This document shows, piece after piece, positions 33,306-45,354 of a DNA stretch of 64,000 nucleotides. Below the pieces are notes generated by a model. The model had not been told where the DNA came from. It was given only the letters and a program-made list of their open reading frames with translations, and searched no databases. Made by a program: the position numbers and the translations under genes. The DNA is from Tricholoma matsutake. Lineage: Eukaryota; Basidiomycota; Agaricomycetes; Agaricales; Tricholomataceae. The DNA is taken from the NCBI GenBank assembly GCA_026075535.2, contig AP026541.1:2356001-2420000 (forward strand). Reading direction: 5' to 3'. The first letter of the stretch is position 1; each line of letters starts with the position of its first letter.

Positions 33306-33930
33306 AGGATTGTGCTGTATGATACTGTTATATCATAGCATACAATTGTTCAAGCACAAGAAATGATTTTAGCTATCATTTCCTTGGAACAACATCCTTT
33401 CTAGAGATTATCCAGACCTTAAAATGTGCTATCATCCTTCCTAGAGTTTGTAGTTTGCTGACCAGATACTCAGATACTTTCAGGAAATGTTCAGGAACTG
33501 ATGCTTGTACTCCCAGAATTGGAATGTATGATTTTTGTATATCCCAACATGCAATTGTTCAAGTGGAAGAAATGATTATATCTGCCATTTCCTCTATATC
33601 TCATTCTTCCTGGATCCTACCACTTGCTGGTAAGATACTCAGATACTTGCAGGAGATGTTCAGGAACCAACATTTGGACTAACAGAATTGGAATGTATGA
33701 TTTTTGTATATCCCAATATGCAATTATTCGAGTGGAAGAAATGATTTTATCTGGCATTTCCTCTATATCCCATTCTTCCTGGCAGCTACCACTTGCTGAT
33801 AAGATACTCAGATACTTGCAGGAGATATACAGGAACTGATGCTTGTGCTAACAGAATTGCAACATATGATTTTTGTATATCCTAACAGAGAGTTGTTCAG
33901 GTGGAAGAAATGATATTATCTGTCATTTTG
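33306..33930. repeat. Tandem repeat, 169-bp period, about 3.5 copies
   Basis: AGATACTCAGATACTT begins units at 33,464, 33,633 and 33,802, exactly 169 bp apart. Each unit continues with CAGGARATRTWCAGGAAC, then GGAATGTATGATTTTTGTAT, then GGAAGAAATGAT. A diverged partial unit precedes them. The similar open frames in each unit are a by-product of the repetition. Confidence 0.85.
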
Positions 33931-33954
33931 TAATGATCTCTGGTATGTCTTGAG

Positions 33955-34150
33955 GAATGACAATACATGTCATTGGTGTAATGGAAAGGGGCGCCTAGAT
34001 GACAGATGCCATGTCGAGCTCCTCAGTTTGAATACCCCACCTGTTGGAGGACTCAGAGATAGAGGGGGGGAGGAGATAATTGAATGCGACAGAAGAAATA
34101 GTTTTATCTGCTACATCTCATTCTTCCTGAATATGGGCCAACGTCGTGAA
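33955..34150 (+). repeat. Possible tRNA-derived SINE, copy 1
   Basis: TGGTGTAATGG (33,975) resembles a Pol III A box, and GTTTGAATACC (about 34,028) resembles a B box. The flanking sequence (GGGGCGCCTAGATGA, then GAGCTCC, then CCCCACCTG, then AGGGGGGGAGGAG) recurs at 35,945-36,290. Confidence 0.4.
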
Positions 34151-34910
34151 TTCATTCCTGGCCTGTTTCGTGAAAGAAAGAAAAAAGAGATGATATTTAA
34201 CACAATGTACCTTTAGGGCAAAACAATTGCCTCGAGCCCAAACTACTTGATTTCTTCGATATCATTGCAGGGGTTCTCACCTGTGCTGACATCCTCTTGG
34301 GGCGGCCATCGCTGATAGCATACACTGGCCAGCCTTCTCATCCCATCTCAACGTTGTTCAGCATAATGACTGCCGCATTCCTGCACCACTCCTGCATTGG
34401 TTGTCAGGATCCAAATGAAGGACAACAAGCTTGCAGGGTATTGTAGTGTAAATCAGGTCATGATGATGCGTGTGATGTCCAGGATGACTCAAATGTGAGA
34501 CAACCTGGGCCATCACACCGCCCCACATTCCCTGGCAATGCACTATGGTCTGGAAACTCATAATGAGGTGAAGGAGCGACGGAACTGGGCTGGGTACGAG
34601 GAACTTTGCTATGAAAGTCAAGTTCGATGAAGAAAACTTTGGCAAGGCAGAATCACAAGCATACCGGTGTTGGACTGATGCCACCCAGGCTGTTCCCTGC
34701 GATATCACCTCCATGTCTGACGAACTCCACATCCAAGCCAAGTTATTGGGTTATTCTGAGCTTGCAATGAAAAGGCTCATGCGCCAAATCCGACTCAAGA
34801 TGGGTCATTTGCGTCATCAGCCATGGCTATGGGTGGGAGCGAGTTTCATTTGAAGGCTTGATCTTCTTCTTATGAAAGCAGATCTGGTGGTGTGATCAAT
34901 AAGTAGTAGC
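34151..34910. other. No gene assigned
   Basis: A plus-strand frame at 34,611-34,853 (MKVKFDEENFGKAESQAYRC...) has a coding-like composition but no family I recognise. Nothing else is supported. Confidence 0.35.
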
Positions 34911-35120
34911 ATTGATGCAGAATAGGTATAAAATGATAAAGAAACACATTGAAATGCAAAATTTGTAAACACACCTAATAGCCCAGTCCCTAACATCCTG
35001 TGTTGCATCAAAGCATCAACAAAGAATAGGTATAAAATGATAAGGAAACACATTGAAACACAAAATTCATAAACACACCTAATAGTCCAGTCCCTAACAT
35101 CCTGTGTCGCATCAAATGCA
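34911..35120. repeat. Tandem duplication, 104-bp period
   Basis: AATAGGTATAAAATGATA starts at 34,921 and 35,025. The two units share CACATTGAAA, AACACACCTAATAG and CAGTCCCTAACATCCTGTG. Two copies, close to identical. Confidence 0.8.
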
Positions 35121-35944
35121 GCAGTAATATCCATCCTGATGTGCATTACTTAGAGGGCACACTGATGAAGAACACTGGGCTATATGACTCACTGAGCACT
35201 CGATAGCACTGTCTTATGCAAATTCAATGGATTCCAATTAACTACAGTCAGGCTTTTTAGCTTCCGGTTCACAATCAAAAATACAAATTTCTATCTATCT
35301 GCGGGGCCCAGCATTAGACAATCAATGCCGAGGGTACCAAATGAAATGTGATGCTCACCAGCTGAACCTCACTATATCCAACAATGCGTACACTGCATCC
35401 TCCCCATCGTTGTCAAATACAACGAGGCCTCCAATGCAGATTTGCTTCAAAAGAACGGTCAGAAAAAGCCAATGAAATATTATAGAGGCTTACCACTTGT
35501 TCCTTCCACTCGCCTCATTTCTTAAACCTTGGTAGAATCCGGTAATCATATCTATGAAATGTGGCTTTGCACCATTGATGGTTTCTATACACCTCGACCT
35601 GATGGCCATGCTGCGAAGAGCCGACGATTAGATAAAGTAAAAATGGAATAAAATGCTTACTCTGAAGGGCTGAGCATGTTCAACAATTGGCGTTCCAGAA
35701 ATCCGATGCGCCATAGGTGATGGTTGTGGTTAGAGATGGGGAGGGAAGATTGAAGCTGTGCTTAAGAGGTTGGAAGTGGTTAGTTAGAGCAGTGGAGAAA
35801 TGGTAGGGGTTAAGGTAGAATAAAAACAACTCACAAGTGGCAAGGTAGAGCAGGGTAAGTCAGAGAGCACAGACTCTTGTTGGTCATGGTGGTATTCCTA
35901 GTTTTGTTTGATGTTGTATTCAGATTGAACTAGAAAGTTAAAGA

Positions 35945-36290
35945 AAACCAGTTGGTCTAATGGAAGGGGGCACCTAGATGATGGGCACCTCATCCAGCTC
36001 CATCTTTTTTCATACCTATGTACTGATGTGCCGAGGTATGGACTGGATATATGTATACCCATACCTCCTTACATTGTCACTCATTGAATTACCACACTCC
36101 TTTATGGACTCTTGGGTGTGGTGGATAGCTGCTAGCAATATGACAATATATAAAAAGTGTCAACTGATCAGATATCCTCGGTTGGAATACCTCGCCTGTG
36201 GGGCGAGGCAGAGGGGAGAGGAGGCAATCAAATGTGACTGCCTAGTGGCACCATTGGCCATGAAGAAAAACCGAGAGGGATAGCAGCCTT
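35945..36290 (+). repeat. Possible tRNA-derived SINE, copy 2, with an insert
   Basis: TGGTCTAATGG, GGGGGCACCTAGATGA and CATCCAGCTCC match the head of copy 1. The B-box-like GGTTGGAATACCTCGCC and AGGGGAGAGGAGGCAATCAAATG match its tail. About 170 bp of unrelated sequence (36,005-36,175) separates the two parts, so this copy was interrupted. Confidence 0.4.
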
Positions 36291-37540
36291 TTCGAGCACC
36301 ATCAGAAGATGCCGCATTGTGCTTGCAAGGGACTCTCGAAAACTTCAGTGATGAGGCCATCCAGTGTCTGATATGTGAATATAGAGTGATATAGGATATA
36401 TATGTATTCATAGGGTCAACTAGCCAGCCATCAATTGAATATCAATGCTTCATGCTGCATCTCCAAGTACATCTATGAGTAGTCAGATGCAGCTCTTTCA
36501 GAATTTATGCGCAGCCAACTGACCATCAACATCATGATCGTCCAGCTCATTACAAAGAACTAACAATGGCAAATAATATAAAAGATCATTCAGATGGTAG
36601 ATGTGGAAGCTTTTTTGACCTGCCAGACTTTTTCTAGGGCCATAAACGACTGTATTACATTGTTTAGCTACTGCATGTGTGATACATGTACGCTTCAGGT
36701 AAGGGGAACACTGGAACCTGAAGTGTGACATCAAGCCAATGGTAGATGCATTGTGAAGGGGCTGAAGAAGAGGATGACTCCCTCCAGCTCTGTGGAAAGA
36801 AGTTTAGTAAACAATACAGTCCAGATGAGCAACCGAGTCATTTTCTAGATAAATGGCGGGGAGCATAGTATCATACCAGCAACCAAGTTCATTCCTGCTC
36901 CCCAGCAGTCACCATATCACAAACTTGAATGCAGTCAAACTCAGTTAATGGGGTGACAAATAGTTTGAAGGCCTGAGCGCAACTATGCCGGGGCTTTTAG
37001 CCAGTCACGTCTGATGTGGGAAATATGGATGCCCTTTGGAATGAACTTCAATTAACTAGACTAGAAAATGCATCAGCTTTCAATCTTTGATTGCCCAACA
37101 CCCTACAGCTGCACCAAATTCCTGGGCATGAGTAAAGGGTGGGTGTTGCATAGCCCATAGGGCAGGGTAAGCAAAGAGGCTCTCACCGTGTGGGGCCATC
37201 CGACGTGTTGAGAAGCGTATCATTGCCACTACATCAAGCCAACACCTCTGCATACCCCTCATGCCGGATGCCATCCGATGGAAGCTAGTGCATGCTGGCT
37301 GGAGGCGGACTAGAGCATGCTCGATAATTTTCACTGCTTGACCAAGGGTTTTTTGTGGGGTTCAACGGTGTGAGCACGACAGTCTACTAGCCAAGGGAAT
37401 ACTAAGTGGCAAGGCCAGCCTGAGGCAAGGACATACCGATGATGTAGATAAAATGTTGAGGCTTCAGGGCACCACAAGAGACTCGAATGGCAATCTCTGT
37501 TAGTGGGACATCCAAGAGGATATTGCCCTTAGCGCTGTCA
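36291..37540. other. No gene supported
   Basis: CpG-poor DNA with scattered short frames on both strands. I recognise no conserved motif. Confidence 0.45.
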
Positions 37541-37835
37541 AGAGCTTCAGGTCGTGCTGCCAGTGCTGATAGGTTCAAGGGGCCAAAGGCAAAGCATAGG
37601 GTTGCATGACGAAAAGTCAGACACAACCGGGCAGGTGACGAAAGTCAGACCTGCAGAGCCAGGAACTAGAGAGCAGTACTGCCAGAATGAAGAAAGACAG
37701 TGAGGGAACAGAAGAAGTTCTGAGTCAACTTGAACTTGAAGTTAGGAGTTTCTCATGCTAATGTTTGAAATCCTATTAGGGTTAAGTAGTACACAGCCAC
37801 CGACTCAGGTTCAGGTTCAAGTTCACTGATGGACC
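37541..37835. repeat. AAAGTCAGAC repeat element, copy 1
   Basis: GACGAAAAGTCAGACACAA and GGTGACGAAAGTCAGACCTGCAG lie in tandem near 37,600-37,660. TTGAACTTGAAG, TCTCATGCTAATGT and ACACAGCCACCGA follow. The same ordered words occur in direct orientation at 45,355-45,700. It is probably a DNA-transposon end or a MITE. Confidence 0.5.
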
Positions 37836-38973
37836 AGCCTGCCAAGCGACTTGGACATCAAGCTTACCATGAGTGGACACAGGTGATCCCCTATCAAATT
37901 AAAATTGTCTTTCTCAACTAAGACCAACATCTGTCCACACTGCCACCAATGTCGGATGATGGGGACAAGCACTGGAGGAATTGTGTACAGCCAGGGTATA
38001 ACTTATCCAGATTGCATGTCAACAAATCCCTTACTGTAGTTCTCCTCCCTTTGAAACCCATGCTCAGGCTCAACCCATCTGAATAGCCTGACTCAGAGAC
38101 CCTGGCCAGCCATGGCAAAGGAGTACTGAATCTCATGTGCCAGTGGTTGGATGGGGAGGTTTGAGTGGCCACTGATGAGGCTGAGGGAATGATGATTGAT
38201 GCCCCAGCCTGAGAGGAAACTCAATAACAATGCCAAGCTCCCATAGGACAAGGTGGGCACTGCACTGTGATGTTGAATCTGAAAACTTTTTGCTAGGTTC
38301 GTAAATGTAGTGGCTACTTGAAAGAAATGATTCACTAGTTCTCGAATGCGGTCACAAACTCACTGAAGTCAGCCACCACACTGAGTCATTGCACCATTCA
38401 TTGTAGAGCCATGGATTTGATAACAGGATGTCATTCCCAAAGTACTATATGCACCAGAATGGGGAAATGTAGGGCATTCGGTATAGTCAAATTGTGATGA
38501 TTTGAAGAGGATGTGTTTATTGCAAGGGACGGGTCTCCCCTGAGGCCGGGTTTGACACAATAAGCATCTATGTAAATCTCTGCAGCGTAACTGCTCGACT
38601 TCGTCCCCTCAAAGGGTCGGTGAGTAAAAATTCTTGCCAATGAGTGGCCTACTACTAGTAACAAATGTGGAGGGGAATTCTCAGGCTATTTCTGGTGCGA
38701 CTTGATGTTGAGCACAGTGCCATGATAGGTACTACAAGGCTATATATGGTGCATTGAGACCCTGATATTATTCCATAGCAGCGGTAAAACCTATAAGAGC
38801 AAAAATATGAATTAGACCAGGTAGACCTCCATGACAACCAGATAAAGAAAGTGCAAATGAATGCTACATACATAGATGTCCAATCTGAGCTGACACATGT
38901 TAAGAAATGTACACCTAGTACATCCCAGTAAAATCTTCAGGCTCTCCATCATCTTCTTCCCCCTCCCCATCCT
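37836..38973. other. No gene supported
   Basis: This CpG-poor stretch lies downstream of the Plavaka transposase gene. It may be the 3' terminal region of that element, but I found no convincing inverted terminus. Confidence 0.4.
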
Positions 38974-41900
38974 CTACATCATCCATTCCCACCCTTCCAA
39001 GTCAAGGTCTTCCAAACACAGCTCTGGTTTGTCCGACTCATAACCCATGTCACTACCTCTGTCATTGTCCTGTGCAAGAGACTCTCCCAATGCTTCCTGC
39101 AGCCCCAGATCTGGAGCCTGAGTTTCTTGGGCATCCTCAGTCAGATTGGAAATGCAGCCTGAAGTGAGTGCTGACTGATGTGCATGAAAGTGGCCAACAC
39201 CCAGCCCCCAGTGGTAGCACATGAGAAGATCCCTGTCAGAGAACCTAGGGGAACAGAATGAAATCAGAAGTAGCAAGTAAGCAATAAACACACCGGTTAA
39301 CGTAGTATTGATTGTAATCTTTACTATCCTTGGCGCAGTGCGAGATGCCAATCCCATCCACTCATCATTTTCCTTTTGCAAAGGCTGGTAAGATGTGACA
39401 CCCATGCAGGACATCTTTTGGATTTACAAAACTGAAAGAACAATTTTTGTTCATAGGAGGGAAGTGGACAGAGTCTAGCTTGGAATTACTCCACCCTGAA
39501 GACCCTGGATTAACGACCTCAAACCATTGCACCCACAAAAAATCGAAGCGGTGAGCTTCAAAATCACGCATGCCAGGCCCAGTATAGATCACATTTACAT
39601 GATATCCACCGAGGACCCGTGCATACAAGAAATGATGCAGATTCGAACTCTCCACATCATCGGCAAGAAGCATGACATTACAACGAGATGTCCCTGGGTT
39701 AACAATGTCAGTCCCACGCCGAACATCATAAGTGGTAAAGTGGAATCGAATAAGCTTGTGGTGGTATATGCAGTTGTTCTTCAAGAACATGAAATTGCAT
39801 GCATTTCTGTCAGGGCTATGAAATAGTCCAGTATCTGAGCCTGTTCTGAAGCTGGAAGGCTCTGAAAGTGATTCAGCTTCCCGGAGCAATGCTGTTTGGA
39901 TTTGGGGAAGTAGATGCTCTCTTAACTTTGGTAAGAAATTCTGCATGAGGGGTTAGTACAAATCAGCAGAAGAATACAAAGATTGTTCACCTTGATTGCG
40001 GGATCACCCTCATTCTTTTGTAGGAAGGTCAGTATGTGTACAGAACATTTCTGGGACTTTCCTATGTTGTACTGTACCCCAGGGTCATGTGTAACATCCT
40101 CTGGCTCTATTTTTGAGGATGGGCTAAGGCGTTGATGATCCAGCCTCTCGTGGATCATGCTGATACAGCGCTCTCGTCGCTCAATCCTCAATATTTGCTG
40201 TGGTATTGATTGGCTGCTAGACCAAAGTGACTGAGTTTTGGACGTTCAGTGCTCAAGCTCGCTCTGATGCCCACCACCACTGTAAGCAATGTTACACAAA
40301 ATATCATGTAAAAGCTTACTGATTGAGTGGAATATGAGTCAGTTGTACCGAAGTGCCAGATGGTGTCAACATAGTTGCTGAGTGCATGGTACTTATAAGT
40401 CCTCAGATTGAGCTTCTTCTGCTTCCATGCATTACTGCTGGATGCCATAGGTCCTCTTGATCTGGACACCACATTAATTGCAGGTTTCTCCTGATGTCGT
40501 TGCCAAGCAGCATGCTCACATTCCAACTCTCAAGTCTCGAATGCTTCACATGTCTTTTCCTCAAATGTGCGTAGGCTGTTTTCCAGAGATGTAGTGACAT
40601 GGGATAGAATGTCCAGAGTTGCATCTGTGTGCATGCCAAGCTTGGCAAGACCATGCCAGTGGGCTAATTCAAATAAGAGCTTGAGAACATATGTATTGTG
40701 GGGTTCAGGCAGAAGACCATCAAAAATGGATATAGCACACTATGTGAATGATATCAGTCAAGTCGAGAATACTAGTGATAACACCCACTTGTAACATATC
40801 CTCATAATCATGAGCAGTCATCTTCTTCAATTCCGACTGGTTTGACCTTATTTTTCTTATGCCATCAACCCTGAAAGGAGGAATCTCTCGAAATCTAATG
40901 GAAATATCAGTACCAAGCCTTCTGAGGCTTCGAACGATGCTTGCCATCTATCTAACTCGTGCTTGAGGCTTTCATTTTGGCAATCTAGAATGCGTAGTAG
41001 ATGTATGAAAACTGCCTTCCAGACACCGAGCTCAACCTCATGCATGAGATCCACAGTGAGCATGCCAAATGTGTTGAAACCAAATGGCACCAGCTTGCTT
41101 GAAAATGCATTCTGACAAAGCATGAGCATTAAAGTCAACCATCAGAGAGGTAAGAAGGTCATACTGCTGTTGGAACAAGAGAATCTTCTTGTAGGAGATC
41201 TTCCACTGCCGTACTATCAACCACATAACCCTGCTCATATATCTTCTCGTGCGCCGTCTCAACACGATTATGCCATTTCACATCATCAATCTGGGCGAGA
41301 GTCCTGTGCTGTGTCATATATTGATGCATCCCCATATTGGCAACATGATCTAACAGTATGAGACAACGAGGACAAGGGCACTGACCAAGATTACAAATGC
41401 TAGCTATAAGAATTCTTTCAAAACTTTGAGTTAAAGACACCGGCATTCAAAAGAATCTTGGCTTACTTCTCCTTGTAGTCTGCAGAATATGTAAATATAT
41501 GAGGGTAAAAGCAATGCAGAATGCCATCACAACACATAATCACAATTCCATGCTCATAAGCTTCCAGGAATTCATCATCAAGGATGATCTCCCACTGAGC
41601 ATTATAGATTTCTCGATGACAATGGGCCATGAATGCTCCATTTGGGCCCTTTCCACCCAGGTGCTCTGTGGCAAAGGCTTTAAATGCATCTGGGAGCTGT
41701 CATTCAAAAAGGAATGAGGATCACATACTAGTGCAAAGTTAATGAGGTCCTACTCACCATATCTAGGTAGGCGATGTGCTCAAATGCTTGACAGGAGGGC
41801 TTTGACCTTCTGTCCTTTGACTCGTTCCCCATCACAAGATAAATTGGCCATAGTTTAGCGGTGCTGAATGCTGAGAGCTGAGTACCATCTGAGGCAAACA

Positions 41901-43354
41901 TAAGACCCACTACAACTCTCTGAAGGTCGCATCCCGGCTCTCCGGGAGAATCCTGAAGGTCACGGTGAGCCTCAATGAATGCCTCTGAAGTGTAGAGTTC
42001 TCCATGAGCTTTGACTGGTTTAGAAGCTTCAGTTGGTTGCCAAAATAACTCATATGGCTCGAAATGGAGGTGTGGATGGTTAGAGGGACACTTAATTTTC
42101 TCCCTAATCACCGACACCAGCTTGCGGTGATGAAGCATTCCTGTGTCGAACTCCTTTTGCCCTGGATGCAGCAACCTTCTGGGGAATGGAACCTTGATCT
42201 TGATTGGGGTTTTAACCCACCCACTGTTATCCTCTTTGTCCTCCCAGCCTTCATCATTTGAGGGGTTGCACGGCTGATCTCCACTCAGCTGTGCATTAAT
42301 AAGCCACCAGTTTGTCCCTGAAATGTCCTCAGGTTGAAAGTTTGGATGCCCGACTATCTTGATGAGATCCTGAAAGCCAGATTGCATTTTCTTTAACCCG
42401 CTGTTCCAATACCATTCTCCTAGTAAAAATGATGACTGATTCGGATATGGGTGGTAAGAGTCAGCTGGATGGTCAGGGAAAGTATCCAGGGATGTATCCA
42501 TCAGGTCATCGCACGTTGTATTCTTGTTGGGATCGTGGCCTGGGAAATGAGTTGCATGATACTGCTGGAAAAGGCCAAATTTATTCCATATGGATTTCAG
42601 CAGTCTCCTGACATGGGAATGAGCATTTGGGGGTTGCTCGGATGAGGGTGATGCTGGTATGGTAGCTGGAGATGTGGTTGGCGCACATTCTGACGCTTCT
42701 GGTTGAGGAGCTGGAGGAAGTGCTGCTGGAGGTTCAGGTAGTATATCCCAGTAGCACTTGGGTAGTTGGCAGTTTTCCCGGCGACCCCTGCGCTCTGCCA
42801 GTGGTTGATCCAAGTCTTCGTTGTTCATGGAGGCACTCTAACCGGTATAATAGTGATTCAATGAGCAATGAGCTGCACCAACATCATAAGTCTTACTTTA
42901 TTTTGCATGGTGAGTGCAACATTGTTTAATTCTTGTTCAACAGCTACATTTTGGTCTGCAGGGCTTTCCGCAGTTGTGCTTTGCATTACTTCCATTTTTT
43001 GATGCTTCTTGGCATTGTTCATGGAGGCACTCTAACTGGTATAATAGCGATTCAATGAGCAATGAGCTGCACCAACATCATAAGCCTTACTTCATTTTGC
43101 ATGGTGAGTGCAACATTGTTTAATTCTTGTTCAACAGCTACATTTTGGTCTGTAGGGCTTTCCACAGTTGTGCTTTGCATTACTTCTGTTTTTTGATGCT
43201 TCTTGGACTGCCAGACCTCTTTAGCTTTCTCCAGACCCCTGGAAAGCTGTTTCTTCGTCTTCTGGCAACTACGCTTGTAAAAAGTATAGGCTTGTAGTAC
43301 AGAGAACGTGCACCTGCAAACACAGACTTGACACCAGGCTGGCGGCAGGTCCAT
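38974..43354 (-). mobile_element. Plavaka-type DNA transposase gene, nearly complete
   Basis: The transposase of a Plavaka element (CACTA-related cut-and-paste transposons of fungi). It starts at ATG 43,354 with a zinc-finger-like N-terminus (CQVC...YKRSC). The first exons are 43354-43091, 43031-42897 and 42837 down to about 41,750. They carry the motif LAERRGRRENCQLPKC, the conserved DSYHPYPNQSSFLLGEWYW, and the RNase-H-like first box MFASDGTQLSAF. Later exons hold CPCPRCL (about 41,365), DLMHEVELGVWK (about 41,045), NLRTYKYHALSNY, FTTYDVRRGTD and LYARVLGGYHVNV. The gene ends with an acidic tail at 38,974. Most exons remain open. A frame change near 40,945 and a weakened first zinc finger argue that it is recently decayed or slightly mis-spliced. 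No terminal inverted repeats were identified. Confidence 0.82.
42827..43206 (-). repeat. 194-bp tandem duplication containing exon 2 and an intron of the Plavaka gene
   Basis: ATGGAGGCACTCTAAC occurs at 42,827 and 43,021, and the 194-bp units are nearly identical to about 43,206. Each unit contains a 59-bp GT-AG intron (42838-42896 and 43032-43090) and the exon segment ending MQN[E/K]. The duplicated 135-bp exon (45 codons) is phase 0 on both sides, so the reading frame survives. Confidence 0.85.
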
Positions 43355-43789
43355 GGCGAGATAATGAGAATGGTGGTGGGCAGAACTCTGCTACCAGTGT
43401 GACATCCAGAAACCTCAGCCTGACTGGAGGGCTCAACATGAGAAAACGATCACCAGCATGTATGAGTCAATTTATGAATTGACAGTCCAAGTCCGATATT
43501 GCCAGATTAGTAAAAGGCTGTAAATGTTGGGTGCACTACAGAGGGATTGTATTAGAATGAGGAAATGTTCAAGTTAATGCTAAGGGATGAGTGAGCTTAC
43601 TGTTGTCATTCCCATCAAACTTGCACTTCAAAGTTTCCTATTTCAAATTATCCCAAATCATCAGTGGATATCATCAATAGTTGTAGCACCATACCTTTGC
43701 TTTGACCATGTATGATGGGTTATACTAAAATGACTCAAGCTGGAAGTTGGGACAATGTGGGGACTAATAAAACAGAAGGATGTTCACAG
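43355..43789. other. Spacer between the two minus-strand genes
   Basis: No gene seen. It is the promoter side of the Plavaka gene. Confidence 0.45.
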
Positions 43790-45281
43790 ATAATAAGATT
43801 TCACAAGATATACTATACATAGGTAATTATGGAAGCTGGGTAGGAACAACTGTGGCATGGCCAAATAAACAATAGAAGTTTGCATATAAAAATGAGTTAT
43901 GTGGTCCTCGAGTTGCTGGACATCTGCTTCAGTATACATATTATGTGAGGCCAGATCAGGTAGTGAAAGAGGCATCAGCTTCAGTCCATCCCAATCCCTC
44001 ATCAATGCCCTCACCACCAGCAAAAATCGTAACCTTTCTCACCAGTCATGAGCTTGCAAACCAAAATTTGCCTGCTGTATGTTGGTGACGACTAGCGAAG
44101 GTACATTGAAACACTTTAGCACCATAGCCTGCCACTCATGTTCACCCCAGTGGGGTGACAAGCCTGAGGCATGCTTGTCAAGGGCCAAAAGCTCAAAGCA
44201 GAAATTAAGCTCAGTCAATTCCCATAGAATTTTCTGTGCCTCATCAACTGGCACTGTGGGACAACTGTCAGATGGTGGAGGACAAAGGTCAATCTGGAGT
44301 TCATCCAAAGCATCTGCAAAGATGACCTTGACTTGTTCACATTGATGAATTAAACTTGGCTCATGGCTGTGTGCCACAAGCCCATCAAGAAGAAAATCAT
44401 GCCACTGTTGACCGGACAAGGGAGATGCTGAGCTTTCTGCTGAAAATACTCATAAGATGCAGGCAGGTTGAAATACTTTCCATGTGGCAAAGAATTTTGC
44501 ATGGTGAGCCTCATTGGTGGAAGCAAAAATCACTGCCTCAGGAAATAGATAATGCATGTGATAAGATGCGGGGGGTTCATCCCTTTTAACCACCTTCAAT
44601 GCATCATGCCAGGCAGGAATTGGGAGTGGCATGAGGGGGCTCTCATACACATCAAACTTGTCATGGCCCGTTGGTGGATTTGAAGATTTCCGCTTATTAT
44701 CTGTCATGGGAGGGTGAGTTGATGGATGACAAAACAACTCTGGTTACTTACAAAGAACTCCTTTTCCCTTACCCTTGTTGGCACCATATTGTTGGCTAAC
44801 TCCCCCAATGGCCCTGGCACCTGGTCCATCTTTTGATCTTACTAAGGCTTCTACGTGTCCTGATGCAGATGTATTCATTTTGCTGGCATGGAGGGCGAAC
44901 AGATCTGGATAGTGCAGGAAGTTGTGAGCATACAGTAAGATTGCCTCATGCTTGTAATGAGAACTAGCTGGGCCCCAGTATATAATAGGGTAATTGAAGT
45001 GGTGTGGCTCAAAGCAGATCCCATAGTGGTGCAGTACCAGAGGCTGTCAGCACACATCATTACTTTATGGTCTCCAGCTGGCGGTTTGGGGATGAAGGTT
45101 TGATTAGGAGTGGTGACAAAATATTCTCCATTGAAGAGGAGAGCCCCAACTTTGCCATCCGTCACACCAATGGGCCCTGTAAGAACACATTCAGTGGGGA
45201 AGCCATCACAAACTCAAGATTCAACACACTATAATCAACTCGAAACCTCAGCAAATCATCATCCACAAGCACGGCAGTCAT
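43790..45281 (-). pseudogene. Uncharacterised multi-copy basidiomycete gene next to Plavaka
   Basis: I recognise the family only as an uncharacterised, repeated Agaricomycete protein, so no function is proposed. From ATG 45,281 the minus strand encodes an N-terminal segment, then VTDGKVGALLFNGEYF, NQTFIPKPPAGDHKVM, YESPLMPLPIPAWHDAL, HYLFPEAVIFAS, FFATWKVFQPACI, the helical ILWELTELNFCFELLALD, and a C-terminal segment ending near 43,790. Introns separate these blocks. A one-base frame change near 45,200 (between the N-terminal segment and VTDGKVG) suggests inactivation. It lies immediately upstream of, and in the same orientation as, the Plavaka gene. Confidence 0.55.
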
Positions 45282-45354
45282 TTTGATGAGTTCCTGCTAG
45301 CCATGAGAATACTACTTAGTACTAGTAAGAGAGGTACAGGCAAGTGATGTAAAT

